From Tretioscincus oriximinensis (Eukaryota; Chordata; Lepidosauria; Squamata; Gymnophthalmidae): DNA of 64,000 nt. Both the position numbers and the translations under genes were made by a program. The stretch lies in contig JAJVDF010000029.1 in assembly GCA_022410635.1 (NCBI GenBank), forward strand, positions 2,429,596-2,493,595. Direction: 5' to 3'. The notes below the pieces were generated by a model. The model made no database searches, was not told the origin of the DNA, and was given only the letters and a program-made list of their open reading frames with translations. Below are positions 32,430 to 43,899 of this stretch, piece after piece. Each line of letters begins with the position of its first letter. The first letter of the stretch is position 1.

Positions 32430-33010
32430 TAGACTGACCAGATTTTCTGAGTCCCAAACCAGCGTCATTAATATTCATGCTAATTTGCATATTCATAAAT
32501 ATGCAAATTATCCACCAACATGCATTCCTTTTCCAAAATTCCCGCCCGAGAAATCAGTGAAATATGTGAGAATTTTTTTTAAGTGTGCAAGAATTTTTAA
32601 ACTGAGAATTTTTGGAGTACATCAGAATTTCTTAATTTTTTTACATAGGGGAAGGTACCTTCAGAAGCTGGCCCGAGTTGCCAGAACCCCCTAGTAGTGG
32701 TGCAGTGATTTAAAAAAAAATTAAAAAAAATTTTTTGAAGTGTGCGAGAAAGTTTTGAAGTGTGTGAGAATTTTTATTTTTTACTGATGGGAGGGTGCCT
32801 TCAGGATCTGGTCTCAGATGCCAGAGCCCCCTAGTGGTGCTGCAGTGAATTTTTTTCAAAAAAAAAAATTAAAAAAAATACTTTTTTCAAAAAAAAAATA
32901 CTTTTTCCTCAGCAAAAACCGGGAAAATGGCAGGGGGGGCGCTGGGAGGGTGGGGTAGACACCCCAAAACCAGGTTTCCCCCACCCCAAAAGGGGCATCT
33001 CATCAGCCTA
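32430..33010 (+). mobile_element. MITE family M with internal duplication, inserted in a SINE
   Basis: It runs from TAGACTGACCAGATTTTCTG to CATCTCATCAGCCTA, 581 bp against about 400 bp for its relatives. The extra length comes from a second copy of the GTGTGAGAATTTTT, TGCCTTCAGGA and CCCCCTAGTGGTG module (about 32590-32730 and 32750-32860). SINE S1 sequence lies on both sides. Confidence 0.8.
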
Positions 33011-33237
33011 TGCTTATAAACTATATTTCTATCTTAACTACCACCTTGTGATGGTACCTATTAATCTAGTTGCAATTTCTTACTTTCGAACAGTTAGGCT
33101 GGCTGAACCTGAGGCGGTAGAAGGCACTCACTCCTCTCCATGGCTCAAATATGAGGCCTCTAACTCCATTTTCTCTGTTGAAAGACTATTGCTCTTAACC
33201 TCTGCACCATTGTGCCTCAGACAGGTTATTTGTTTAA
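33011..33237 (-). mobile_element. SINE S1, right piece (body and decayed head)
   Basis: GTTGCAATTTCTTACTTTCG, AACAGTTAGGCTGGC, GCGGTAGAAGGCACTC and CTCCATGGCTCAAATATG line up with the body of the 24572-24882 SINE. The tRNA-like head (CTCTTAACCTCTGCACCATT) is decayed. About 50 bp next to the MITE insertion point is deleted. Confidence 0.6.
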
Positions 33238-33783
33238 AACATCCTTGATGACTGCAGGAGAGTTTGGAGATATAGGCTATTTCTTCACAGGACCATCTTC
33301 ATGCTTGAGCAGAGATATCATAGTTTTCTCTAGCATGCAAATTACAGGTCAATGTTTTGGAATTTAATAAATTCAAGAATAAAGCAAGGTGCACTTTCCT
33401 TTTCCTTTTTTAAAAAAATTACTGGATAATTATTTGCATTCCAAATATATACATTCCTTAGTTATGTTTTCCATTTTAAATTACGTTGTATTTCAATTTT
33501 CCAAGCTCAGATACAGAGTAAACCAAAAGAAAAACAAATGAATAAAAATGAAAAGTATAACGAACTATCTAAACAACCTAAAATCAGTCTCTCCCAACCT
33601 TCCTCATTCTTAATTCATCTTATCCATTTTAAGGTTGCGTATCTGCCTGAGAATTCAATGAGTTTCCATGTACTGTATCTATGAAATCTCATGGGCAACA
33701 CCTACCTTAGCACAATGGGAAGGAAACCTTACGTGTTTCACTACAAAACCCAGGTNGCTTTGTGGTGGAAGAGCTACAGAAAA
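33238..33783. other. AT-rich; possible minus-strand L1 tail
   Basis: TTTTTTAAAAAAATTACTGG near 33408 may be the reversed A tail of a small L1 insertion. Nothing else is recognised. Confidence 0.3.
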
Positions 33784-33853
33784 CACAGAATGCTGGACTT
33801 GATGGGCTGGTCCAGTATGACTCTTCTTATGTTCTTATGTTCCTATGTTTTTA
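33784..33853 (+). mobile_element. CR1 LINE 3' terminal 70 bp
   Basis: CACAGAATGCTGGACTTGAT, GGTCCAGTATGACTCTTCTT and the octamer tail TATGTTCT-TATGTTCC-TATG identify a very short 5'-truncated CR1 copy. Confidence 0.75.
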
Positions 33854-34290
33854 TGCCCTAAACACAAGGGGTGATCAACAGATGGAGCCTTGTTCCATCA
33901 TTAATTACGAAGAGAACTATTAGAATAACTTGAAGATCTTTTAAAGAGCTATTATTGCTGGTCCCAGCAATTACATGTGGAAGATACCTTGATGTCATGG
34001 AAGGACACTAAAAGAAAATCAATGTCTGCATGCATCCAGGATCCTTTCCAGTGAAGATGCAGCTGNAGTGCTATAATAATGAGGAGTTGCAGAGCTGTTT
34101 GTTGCAATAACAAGAAGAACGGAACATCTTTGTTCTTCTCCTAACTCCTTTTCTAGGCAAAACAACTATGATATGCACATACACTGTAATTCTATATTTT
34201 GAGGGATAAAAATATTCTGATTAATATTTCCAATCTGACCAAAAACCTGAATTTTCCAAGGAAAAATGTGAAGGACAGACATAATCAACA
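33854..34290. other. no feature seen
   Basis: No repeat family or exon is recognised. Confidence 0.4.
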
Positions 34291-34472
34291 TGGTCATGAC
34301 CCCTTTTGGAAAACCCCTTTTTGCGGTGCTGAGGGTTTTGCTGAGGAAAAATATATATATATTTTTCTGAAAAAAAAANATTTTTTTGAAAAAGATTTTC
34401 CCCAGCAAAAACCAGGAGGCACCCCAAAACTGGGTTNTCACCCCCTCCAAAAGGGGTCATCTGGTCAGCCTA
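34291..34472. mobile_element. MITE family M, foldback copy made of two right ends
   Basis: The right arm (34385-34472) ends CCAAAAGGGGTCATCTGGTC with AGCCTA. The left arm (34291-34356) is the reverse complement of the same terminal region (TGGTCATGACCCCTTTTGGA, GAGGGTTTTGCTGAGGAAAA). The left end of the family is absent, so this copy is a palindromic derivative. Confidence 0.65.
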
Positions 34473-34977
34473 CTTTCCAGTCCACTTTCACAGTGAGAGA
34501 ATACACTTGCAAAGTAGCAAGCTATTGCTTTCAGCACTAACTCAGAAAATCCACCTTTGATTAAGGTTCCATAAAAAGGAAATTACTATTCACTTTTGCC
34601 TATTTGTTCTTCAAGTCTATAAATGGGCTGAAGTTGGATTAAAATTTAAATCTAACCATTACTTTTGATTAATACGTCCTTGTTATCATTTTAGTCAGTT
34701 CAAATCTAGAAGTAGATTTACCAGTAGGTGAATTTAGACTATAAGAATCCAGTTTCCATGAATAGACAGAAGAATGTTTTCAGTTTGTCAGATATAAATC
34801 CTTAAACTACATAAAACAACAATAAGGCGCATGCCTCTCAGCCCCTATAATCCTCACACCTGCTGTAAGGTTTCTGTTCAGACAAGCTTAGTAATGGCTT
34901 AAAAGTGGCTTTTACAGTAAATCAAAACTGTAAGAACCACTAGCGTATAGTGCATTCTGCACTTGGTTTTTTTCACA
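34473..34977. other. no feature seen
   Basis: No repeat family or exon is recognised. Confidence 0.4.
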
Positions 34978-34991
34978 CTTTCCTTATATTA

Positions 34992-35135
34992 ATTTCAGAG
35001 AAACAGCCATGTTAGTCCAGTAGAAAGTCCAGCAAAGGGGTTAGAGACTAACAGGAGAAAAGTGGGTGGCATAAGCTGAAGTAGACATATCTATGAAAGT
35101 TTATGCCACCCACTTTTCTCCTGTTAGTTTCTAAG
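34992..35135 (-). mobile_element. foldback retroposon, family F, copy B
   Basis: This reversed copy is about 144 bp. It starts TTTCAGAGAAACAGCCATGT and carries arms AAAAGTGGGTGGCATAAGCT and TTTATGCCACCCACTTTTCT. It is flanked by CTTTCCTTATATTA (34978-34991) and CTTTCCTTACATTA (35136-35149), a 14 bp duplication with one mismatch. The loop is shorter than in copy A. Confidence 0.8.
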
Positions 35136-35149
35136 CTTTCCTTACATTA

Positions 35150-38100
35150 CTATGGCATGATTGCCACATGATTCTTGCACTCATATCAGGGAAAAGCAGC
35201 TTTTATCCCAATGTAGTGCAATAAACTGCACACTGCCATCATAGTAATGATGCCAGCACATGTGTGGTCATCGAAAAGTGCATATATAGAACACGTCCAG
35301 GGATTTCAGACTGATGAAAGCCCCAGATATGCTGCGCTGGGAACTGTGAGAAGCTCACTCAAAACATACTGGTATTCCTCGCATGGCTGCCCAAATCATT
35401 CACCACAGGAAAGCAACCACCACAGAATCCATTCATTACATAATAATCACATGCAGCCTAATCAACGCGCACATCTGCGGGCACCCTTTGTCACTTGAAT
35501 TTGCAAAGAAATACAATGAATCCTGAACTGTTTTATTAGGGAACAAGCATATTGAATGGTTGATGAGAAACTTCTTACACAATCATTTATCAAATTATGC
35601 AACTTTTACAGTCCTAACTACCATGTGGAAGGAACAATATAATCTGGAATAAGGGCCAGTACAAAAACAAAGGCAGCAGTTTGCTACAGAATGCAAACTG
35701 AGATTGACTTAGGTATCTAATTATTAATAGTAATTTTCTTTATAGAGAACTTTATGGAGAATTTTCTTTGGTGGTGGCAGNAGCAATAGCAAAATTCATA
35801 TCCTTAGTTTATATCCGGTTTCTTTCCCTCATCCCTCTAAGGGGAAAAGGAACTTTTTAAGTTTTATTGTTATAAATTGAAAATGAGTTCCTTTGCCTAC
35901 AGGGATATACAGCTTGAAAATAGATGGTTATGTCACAAATATTATGCATATAATAATATAATTAGCAGTGTTGGATTATTGTTACATAACAAAGGGAAGG
36001 CACAATGCTGGTGCCTCTCAAAGTGAGAAATGTTGGCAAGTGACATTATCTAGAGAGTACCAATGAAGGCAGCAAAGCAACTGAAGTTGATGCTATTTCC
36101 CATTTGCAACTCAGGGCATTTTATCAGACACAGAAAAAGTTAAGGGTCTTTAAAATACCTTCTAATTAAGGAGTGAATCTGTCTTTAGAGAGTAATTAAG
36201 TTGAATCTGTCCCTCATTTAGTAGGGTTCACATTTTAGAACTCGAGAAATCCTTCCAAGTTCCAGCAATTAAGACATGCACCACTACTTTTCTAACACCA
36301 CTGGAAGGGAATTTCTTTCATCTTTGCTTTATTCAGCTTCCACAGCACCTTATAATGCCAATAATGAGAAGGAAAATACCTATGCTGGAAGCTAAAGCAA
36401 GTAGTGTGGATGTGAGAATACGTATTCTAATTCTAAATTTTACAAATGCAGAATGGAGTATGATTCAATTCATTGCTTCCAGAGCAAACTTTTCCACATC
36501 ACCTGACATCTAAAATACAAGCATATTTGAAAAATCTCAGAAATAGGGCACAATAGTTATTAAGATTTGATCCATCTGCGACTGGAGGTAGGAACTCACT
36601 TTCAGGCCCTATACGTATAGGATTCATCCATAATCCATTTTAGGGAGTTTGTATGGGAACAACGCTAATCCACACCTGTGTATTGCCTGAAAGAGGTTAA
36701 CGGGAGACCAAATAAATCTGTCCTAAATGTATTGCAATCCCATTATAAACACTTTTAGCAGCTGTACATCTGCTAGGACAGATCTTTGCAATGAAAAGGA
36801 AATGGTGGTAGCCTGGATCTGAGTACCTTCAAAGTGCAACATATCACAAAAGTGTGCATGCTAGCACACATTGTTTCATTTCTAATATGTATCAAGCAGC
36901 TTAATGAAAACGTGTGTAGCTATAGCTAACCCACATCAAATTAATCCACGTTAACTTTAGTACTTTAAGGTAGGTACATATAACACGGGTTGCTAAACCA
37001 ATTCAAATAGATATGCAGAAGTGTGCATTCTTCCTTGAGCCAGTACAGCAAGGATCTGTTTTAGCAGCACACTAAAATGTGTTACTGAAATAAGTTCCCT
37101 TAAGATGGCTGCTACATTCAGATGTGGAGGTCCCTGTTCTGAGGCAAGTGGCCTGCTCCATCCTGGATGTGCCTTCAGACTAGACTGCCCCTCTCTTCAC
37201 AAATATGGAAACAGTGTGTATGGTAAGCGTTAATACATTGGGCCAGTAAGGCAATAGCATAGCATGGATTGCCAGCACCCAGGCCGAGGTAGGACAGTAA
37301 TGGCATCTCCAACTCCTACAACCACTGCTGCTGATTATCATCTAGTGGTCCTTGCCTGGGCATTGCCCTTCCCTTTCAATCTCTTCTCCACCTCTCTTTG
37401 GCCACCATCATCATCACTGGCTGGACTCTTTTATGCTGCTCTACCTAGCATTCTGTGCAGAATACTGGAATATTAGGAGATATTCTGTGTCCAAGGTGGG
37501 GTATGCTNGTTTTTATTCATTCATGGATCTTTTTTGAAATATTTTAGTCCTAGAAATTTTGCACCTGGGGCACATGACTCCCCCATGCTATGCTAAGAAC
37601 CTCCCTTCCCAGTGCTGTGCTAGCCGTGTTAGGAAAGGAGACACCTAAAATGTTTGTTGGTATAGAATTCCAGCCCATGCAGCTTTGAGATCAATTTCTT
37701 GAAGGATGTCTGTCTTCAGTTCTGTGCATGTCCAATTGATTGGGATTTAAACTGAGCAAGAGATTAGACTGCTGAGAAGCTGTTGGCATATTTTCAAAAC
37801 ATCCAGAAATTTCTAGAGGTAGAAGGGTTTTTTATGCCACTGCTCAGGAGAAAATTAACTTTGTTTTTTCCTTGCTTAATACTAGCAGTGCCCTGCCTTG
37901 CCTCAAGTAAATGGGAGGTTGGGGAAAGATAATAAAAATTATGACTTATACTAGAAGACACTATTTTATTGCTATAATTCATTATAGTGTGGTTAATTAT
38001 TAACATTATTAATTATGAGCATTAAATAATAGAAGTTTCAACAAAAAATTCTTTTATCCTAGCTTGTGCAAAGTAAAATTATCAGTCCTTGGCTTTTAAA

Positions 38101-38642
38101 ATGTAAAATATTAAAATACATTACTCTTGCTTATCTTTATTAGTTGAATCTATCAACTATTGTTACTGCACAGAATGGAACTGTGCCAGGTATGGTGGGA
38201 AAATNTTTTTTTAAATTTTCTATAGATCATTATAAAGTTGCTAATTATGAATCATTAGCTGTTGCAAAACAACTATTTTCCCCTTAATGCTTATATTAGG
38301 TAGTTCTAGAAATTGCGTGGGTTAGTAATTTCATTTCCTTTTTTATTTAAACTCTGTAACTGAAGCCTGTTAACACAAACAAGGCTGAAAGGAAGAGTTC
38401 TGCCCAGTGCACTTGTCATAGCTTTTATTGTTCAGAAATAATTCATTGAGAAACAAAAGTAAAATAGTAAAAAATAGAAGGAAAAACCTCAAACGTGCTC
38501 ACCTCAAATATTGAGTTCATTGGGCTTACTCCTAAGTAAGCACCTACAGCAGAGACACTATTACATTAAGCTGGTTAGGCAGCATTAGAACTGAAATAAT
38601 GCATGCTAGCAATGTTCAAATTCATTCAGATCTAGTTTATGT
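35150..38642. other. 3.5 kb of largely single-copy DNA
   Basis: This is the longest stretch without a recognised mobile element. I found no exon with convincing splice sites and no RNA gene. AT-rich parts around 37900-38400 contain intact-looking TAATTA/ATTAGC words but no firm feature. Confidence 0.45.
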
Positions 38643-38770
38643 GAGAACATAAGAACATAAGAAGAGCCCTGAAGAATCAGGCCACAGCTCATCTTGTTCA
38701 GCATTCTGTTTTAGACCCATCAATTGGCCTACCTGAGCAGTCTTAAGGAAAAGAAGGCAAAACCTTCAGC
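38643..38770 (-). mobile_element. CR1 LINE 3' end, short copy
   Basis: GAACATAAGAACATAAGAAG is the reversed octamer tail, followed by the family 3' UTR (CAGGCCACAGCTCATCTTG, CAGCATTCTGTTTTAGAC). It is cut off by a second copy of the same 3' end. Confidence 0.75.
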
Positions 38771-38772
38771 TA

Positions 38773-38890
38773 AGAACATAAAAGGAGCCCTGCTGAATGG
38801 GGCGGAACCCATCTAGACCGGCATTCTGTCTCACACAATAGCCCAGCAGGTGCACCTGGGCAATCTGGAACAGGAGAAAGCAAAATCATA
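38773..38890 (-). mobile_element. CR1 LINE 3' end (continues at 39390)
   Basis: AAGAACATAAAAGGAGCCCT starts a fresh CR1 3' end; GGTGCACCTGGGCAATCTGG follows. It is interrupted by L1 sequence and resumes at 39390. Confidence 0.75.
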
Positions 38891-38893
38891 GAG

Positions 38894-39384
38894 TAGATTG
38901 TACTAGTTGTCAATCAGATGTTGCTAACATTATTAAATGGAGTATTATGGCTGCCCATATTGTAGTGGCAAGGAAATGGAAAGAGAAAAACAGTTGGACC
39001 CTCCAACTATGGTACGATTATATTTCAGAGATACTGCTCTATGATGCTATTAGGGAAAATAAAATTAAATTATTGGATATTCCTATAAAATGGTCTTGGC
39101 AACCGAAATGGAGAAGATTGGTGAACGTAAGTGATTCAGGAAATGCATATGTCAATATAATACTAAAGGAGACTATAGCTCTCATCAAGCAACTTAGTTT
39201 GATTGGGTAGTTTGAAGATGCCTATTCTCATTCTGGTCCTGGGGATTTGGTGTGTGGTGGGAGGGGGGACTGTCACTATGTATTTGTTTATTGATTTGTT
39301 AGTTTATGTGTTTATTGGTGGCCAGTATACTGTTATGTTTTTCTTTTTCATGTTAAAATTCCAATAAAAATATTTTTTNAAAAA
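38894..39384 (+). pseudogene. L1 ORF2 C-terminus and 3' end inserted in CR1
   Basis: The open frame 38947-39210 reads ARKWKEKNSWTLQLWYDYI, SEILLYDAIRENKIK and NIILKETIALIKQLSL, corresponding to the last 90 residues of L1 ORF2 (compare 16980-17215). It is followed by a 3' UTR with CCAATAAAAATATTTTTT and an A run. It is 5'-truncated. CR1 sequence on both sides shows the insertion point, but a target duplication is not clear. Confidence 0.8.
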
Positions 39385-39389
39385 GTAAG

Positions 39390-39922
39390 AAAAAGGCTTG
39401 TTCTCAACGCTCTGCAAATGATATTTTGGGAATCCTGCCTGCTACTTCATCCCAGGGGCCGCAACAAAAGATCCATCCTAGTAGGTATTATATCCTTGGT
39501 ATCTATAAACTTGTCCAGTTCTGTCTTAGAGTATCCAGGCTGTTAGCTTCCACCACCTCTTCTGGAAGTAAATTCCACAGACAATGACCCTCTGGGTGAA
39601 AAAATACTTTCTTTTGTCTGTCCTCACTCTTCTACCTATTAGTTTTAAGGAATGTCCCCTGGTCCTAGTGGTAGAGAAAATATTTTTTCTCTACGCACCT
39701 TATCCATCCCTTGTATGATTTTATACACTTCAATCAGCTCCCCTCTTAAATGCTATCTTCCAAGGTTAAATAGGACCCGTCGTTGCAGCCTGACTTCATA
39801 AGGGAAACGCTCCAGTCCCTTGATCATTCTTGATGCCCTTTTCAGCACCGTCTCTAGCTCCACAATACCTTTGTTAGATGTGGTGACCAGAATTGTACAC
39901 AGTATTGCAAATTGTGGCAGTA
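39390..39922 (-). pseudogene. CR1 LINE ORF2 C-terminal region
   Basis: On the minus strand the same elements as in 21856-22434 appear: KRASRMIKGLERFPYEVRLQ, a RGELIEVYKII-like segment, and GRRVRTDKRKYFF-like sequence (TACTTTCTTTTGTCTGTCC region). It joins 38773-38890 across the L1. Multiple frameshifts. Confidence 0.75.
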
Positions 39923-40090
39923 TCAAGAGATCCATCCTACTAGCNATTGACACACTTGGCTTTCATGAATATGTCTAATCCAGGCTAGTAGCTACCTCCA
40001 CCTATTCTGAAAGTCAATTCCATAGACCAATCACATCCTGGGTAAAAAAAAAAACTTTCCTTTGTTTGTCCTAATGCTTTAGTCCATGCG
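39923..40090 (-). mobile_element. CR1-like fragment, second subfamily
   Basis: GAGATCCATCCTACTAGC, CTTTCATGAATATGTCTAAT and AACTTTCCTTTGTTTGTCCT repeat the order of the CR1 3' UTR and C-terminus with different wording, so this is a separate, more diverged copy directly abutting the previous one. Confidence 0.55.
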
Positions 40091-40094
40091 TGGA

Positions 40095-40175
40095 TGTACC
40101 ATTGCTCTGATCTGGATTACCACTACTCCCATGCAGGTAGTATAGACTACTGACTACCTTAAACTGGATTACTAG
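40095..40175 (+). repeat. unclassified interspersed repeat U1, copy 2
   Basis: TGCTCTGATCTGGATTACC and ACTCCCATGCAGGTAGTATAG match 9255-9340 and 48975-49080. Confidence 0.5.
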
Positions 40176-40274
40176 ATCTATGCATAAAAGACCTAGATCT
40201 CTGGCAAAAAACCTAAAGGGGTCCCCGATGCATGGCAAACCCCAGATTATGATCCGGTATAGAAAGGTCTTAAA

Positions 40275-40420
40275 TCACTGGTTGCCAGACTTTTTAACTT
40301 GGGTATCCCTTGGCAGCACACTTTCATAATATTGTATCCTTCATACTAACTTCTTCTTTTTGTAATTAGTTTAATTTCTGTTTGTTGGTTTTCCCCAGAT
40401 ATATAGACTGTTCTTTTCTG
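40275..40420 (+). mobile_element. possible hAT element fragment
   Basis: CACTGGTTGCCAGACTTTTT, AACTTGGGTATCCCTTGGC resembles the left end of a common vertebrate hAT MITE (CAGTGGTTC-CAAAC). The right end was not found. Confidence 0.35.
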
Positions 40421-42189
40421 CTTACTCCCAAGAAGCTGTAGCTCAAGAACCAAGAAGAAAATGGAAAGCATTTCATTAGAACAATATGTGGGTATTGTTT
40501 AGCTTTTCAAAGACTAAGGAGATCTAGGCATGGAGAACAGAAACTCAATTTTGTCTCATTGGACTTAGTCACATGTGTTGTATTGGCACATTAGCATCAT
40601 AGTGAGGAAGACACCATCTTTCAAAAAGGGAACAATCTGGTCTGAGGTTTAAATTATTGTGATGGAATAAATTGAAATAAAATGCATGTCTAATGCTGCA
40701 TTTGGCAGCAAAGCTGCATATCCAAACCATCTAGTGGGTAGCTGTGCAAGACATTAAACCCCTTCCTGCTTTGAGCTCTAAACCAAAATTTGAAGAACAG
40801 AATTCACCAATTTTGTTTTGTTGCACAAAAACTAGGTTTAGTTTAGAAGAATAGATAAGCAGTGAAATATACATAACGCTATACCTTTTTACGGTGCTTT
40901 CATCTACCCTGATGGTACAGCAAACAGTATACTACATAAATTATGGTAAAATAAGTTTTAGAACTAGATAGTATGTAAGGCCATCTCATGATTTTTTTTC
41001 TACAGGATTGTGTTTCATTTGTACATCCACTTTGCTTTTCTCCCAAATTCTTCCTTATCTCCCATCCCTATTAATACNGGGCTTGCTCCGTCTACCTCTC
41101 TTTTTCTGTCTTCCATCTCTCCACAGAGGCTTTCTAATAATTTAAATGAAATTCCTCTCTGTTTTCAAACACCTCCACCACTGGGTTCCCTGAAGAGACT
41201 AACTATTCCGATCAATTAGGTAGCCACTAATTGGGGACTCTGTGCCAGTGAAAGTCAGTACACGGATTCTGTTTCTGACCTTGAAAAGCAGAAAGGAAAT
41301 TTCCTGAAAGCTGGGCAGACTAATATGGACCTTCTCTCGTGTGTCTTTCTTTCTCCTTGCTTCCCGTTCTCTCAGGATTTCAGGTTAAAAGGATATGATT
41401 TTTTAATATACTAAAAGAAAGTTAATAAGGCAATGGCAGAATTTGCAGAGCACAGTCTCCAGAGACATTCTTATGCCGCAGCCATTCCCCTGTGCAAAAA
41501 GGCCAAACGTTATGCACAGACGCAAAAGCACTTCAAGCAAGTTGTCAAGTCACCCTTCACAGGGACTGAATGGAAGAAGCGTAGCTAGGTTGTTCTTTAA
41601 AAAAGCAGAGGTCATTAAGAATAAAAACCAAGGATATCACCTGGGAAAGATGCAAATCAGGCCATGTGGTTTTGCCTTTCACAGAATCCTGATGGACAAT
41701 TAAGGCTCATTGAAATTCCACAGACAAACTTGTCAAAAGGATCGGGTTGTGGCCTGACAAGCATAGCAGGTCAGTGAGAGGTCCCAGCTGAGCACCAGCT
41801 TGCTGGCAGTGGTCAGTCCCTAAGCCCAGCTTGGGGGTTTTTCAATCATTATGTCAAAATTAAATAAGTTTCCAAAGAGTCTTTCCTTCTTAATGTGAAG
41901 AATATTACTTTATTATCACTTTCCAAGGCCTTGCTGATACTAGGTAAGCAAGGTTACCAACCACTAGCAGAAGAATTTTCCCTGAGCCATTTTGAATGGT
42001 TAAAGAGCCAGACGCTTTGACTGGCAATCACTATTGTATTTTTTCCTGAACAGCTATTGGACCTCAATAGTAGACACTGGAAAGGCAGGATCTTAAAGGA
42101 TTAATAGCTGGTCCAAGCTGAAGGAATTGCATCTGTTTGGCCCATGACTCCCTTATAATGTGGATACATCTTTCCCTATCACTGGGCAA
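40421..42189. other. no feature seen
   Basis: This is 1.8 kb of single-copy-looking sequence. A 70-codon and an 86-codon open frame have no domain or splice context. Confidence 0.4.
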
Positions 42190-42412
42190 AATTCAAAGAA
42201 GTAGCTGTGTTAATCTGGATACAGACCTTTTCATAAGGGGGTCTCATAGCACTTGGAGTCTAATAAAAAAAGATAGGCAGTATGAGCTTTTGTAGGCAAG
42301 TCTACTTCTTCAGGTGCTACTGAGCTCCTGTAGCTTCTGAGGAAGTAGAGTTATTTATGAAAGCTTAAGCTATCAGCCTTCTTGTTAGTCTCGAAGTTTT
42401 ATGCGACCCCCT
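42190..42412 (-). mobile_element. foldback retroposon, family F, copy C
   Basis: It starts TTCAAAGAAGTAGCTGTGTT, the reversed terminal motif, and holds inverted words TTTGTAGGCAAGTCTACTTC and GAAGTAGAGTTATTTATGAA. It is more diverged than copies A and B, and no duplication was identified. Confidence 0.6.
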
Positions 42413-43736
42413 TGCGAATGTCTCCATAGGAATTTTGAAAAGTCCTAAGTGCATGGCAGTAGTTTTCCACTCTAAAACACTCTGATGTTTTTATTGACTC
42501 NCAGCATTTAATGGAAATGCTATGAAATGAATTAACACAAGGTTAAGCTTGCAAGGACGTTGTACATCAACCCCCTGCACAGGCTTTGGTATCCTCCAAG
42601 AGTAATGGACAGGAGCTGTGGACAAGGCTTTCTCATACTGAAGATGCCTCCATCCTGCAGCAGCTTGCCAGGAAGTCAGTACAACCACAGCTTTAGACTG
42701 TGCTTTCTACATTTTGATGTAAGCATGTGGGCTGAGGAGGAGGGCAATTTAGCAGTCCTTTGCTCCTTACAAAAAGTTTCATATATCTGCTTTAATTTTT
42801 TAGAAGTTGCTATAAGTATCAGATAAATGAAGGCTACATCCCCACCTGTCCACTTCCTCTGCATTGCAAATGCTTGAAAAAGCAAACATTTTGGCCGTCT
42901 GTCCCCATTTTACTTGTCATTCAGCTGCTGCCTCGTTCGAATGAGGAACCCCAGAAGGCACTGCTGCCCTTTCCTAACCAAAATCCCCAGAATTCCTTGC
43001 GACCCTGCCTATTGCCCTGTGCTCCAAGAGCCAATGAAATNTTTGCATTTTGCTACAAGCAGTTCCAGAAAGATTCTTCTTCGAGACTTTAAAATTGAAG
43101 CCCTGTCCACACGGAGCCTTATTCCAGGTAACGTCTTAGAGGCTTGCGGAAATTGCATGATATGAAGAGGCTGTTTACTGCATTCTAAAGTCTTGGAAGG
43201 CGGGACACACATGGATCCATGGATCAGATGGAAGGTAAACTCACCTCCAAAGTGTAGGAAATAGAACGTGGGGATCGGGTTGAAGATGAGCAGCAAAATC
43301 AAGTAAACAAATGCCCACCAAAGAAGGCAACAGGCAGTGTCTTCAATGACTTGGAATTAGGATCCAAATNCCTGTGCTCCAGGTTAAAGCATCTTGAACA
43401 GAAAAGTGTGTAGACTCTTGCCACATTCAGTTAACTCCTTGGCTGAGCTCACCTAAATAAGCATGACCTAATGGTTATGAAGATGAATACTTGTTTTGTC
43501 TGGTCACACCATGCTTTTAACCATCTTCAATTCTGAAGAAATGGACTACATCATGGGAGGGGGCTTATCTAGGCTCCCTTTGATCTGCTACAAAGTATTC
43601 TGATTGTCCTATGTTCTTATGAAAGCAAATAAATGAACACAAAATATGGCTTTAATTTCATTATTTAGATCTTCAATATTGAAATAACTCCTGAAAGTTC
43701 TGCAGCAGAAAAAGGGGCACAATTTCATCCAANGTT
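42413..43736. other. single-copy DNA with one possible exon
   Basis: Apart from the candidate exon at 43245-43356, no repeat or gene is recognised in 1.3 kb. Confidence 0.4.
43245..43356 (-). other. possible host exon fragment, membrane segment with splice donor
   Basis: The minus strand is open from a TAA at 43357-43359 and reads DTACCLLWWAFVYLILLLIF then NPIPTFYFLHFG. It ends exactly at GAG followed by GTGAGT (43244-43239), a near-perfect 5' splice site. About 20 residues form a strong transmembrane helix. A NP-x-TFY motif after a membrane helix recalls the EXS-domain phosphate exporter family (XPR1-like), but that is only a resemblance. No good splice acceptor is seen upstream, and no neighbouring exons were found. 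It could be a relic exon or chance. Confidence 0.25.
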
Positions 43737-43850
43737 GTTTTATTTATTTACTTATTTACTTATGTACTTATTTATTTGCTTATTTGCTTATTTATTTATT
43801 TTACTTTTTTACTTACTTATACTCTGCCCTTTCTGGCATCTTATATTTTG
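43737..43850 (-). repeat. (TTTA)n-rich tail of an L2/SINE-type element
   Basis: TTTATTTATTTACTTATTTA variants run for about 75 bp and end in ACTTATACTCTGCCCTTTCT, which reversed reads AGAAAGGGCAGAGTATAAGT, like the tail of L2-like and S2 elements. Confidence 0.55.
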
Positions 43851-43899
43851 AGAAGTTACAAATAATTTAAATAAGAATATTCCACTGTGTATTGAGTTA

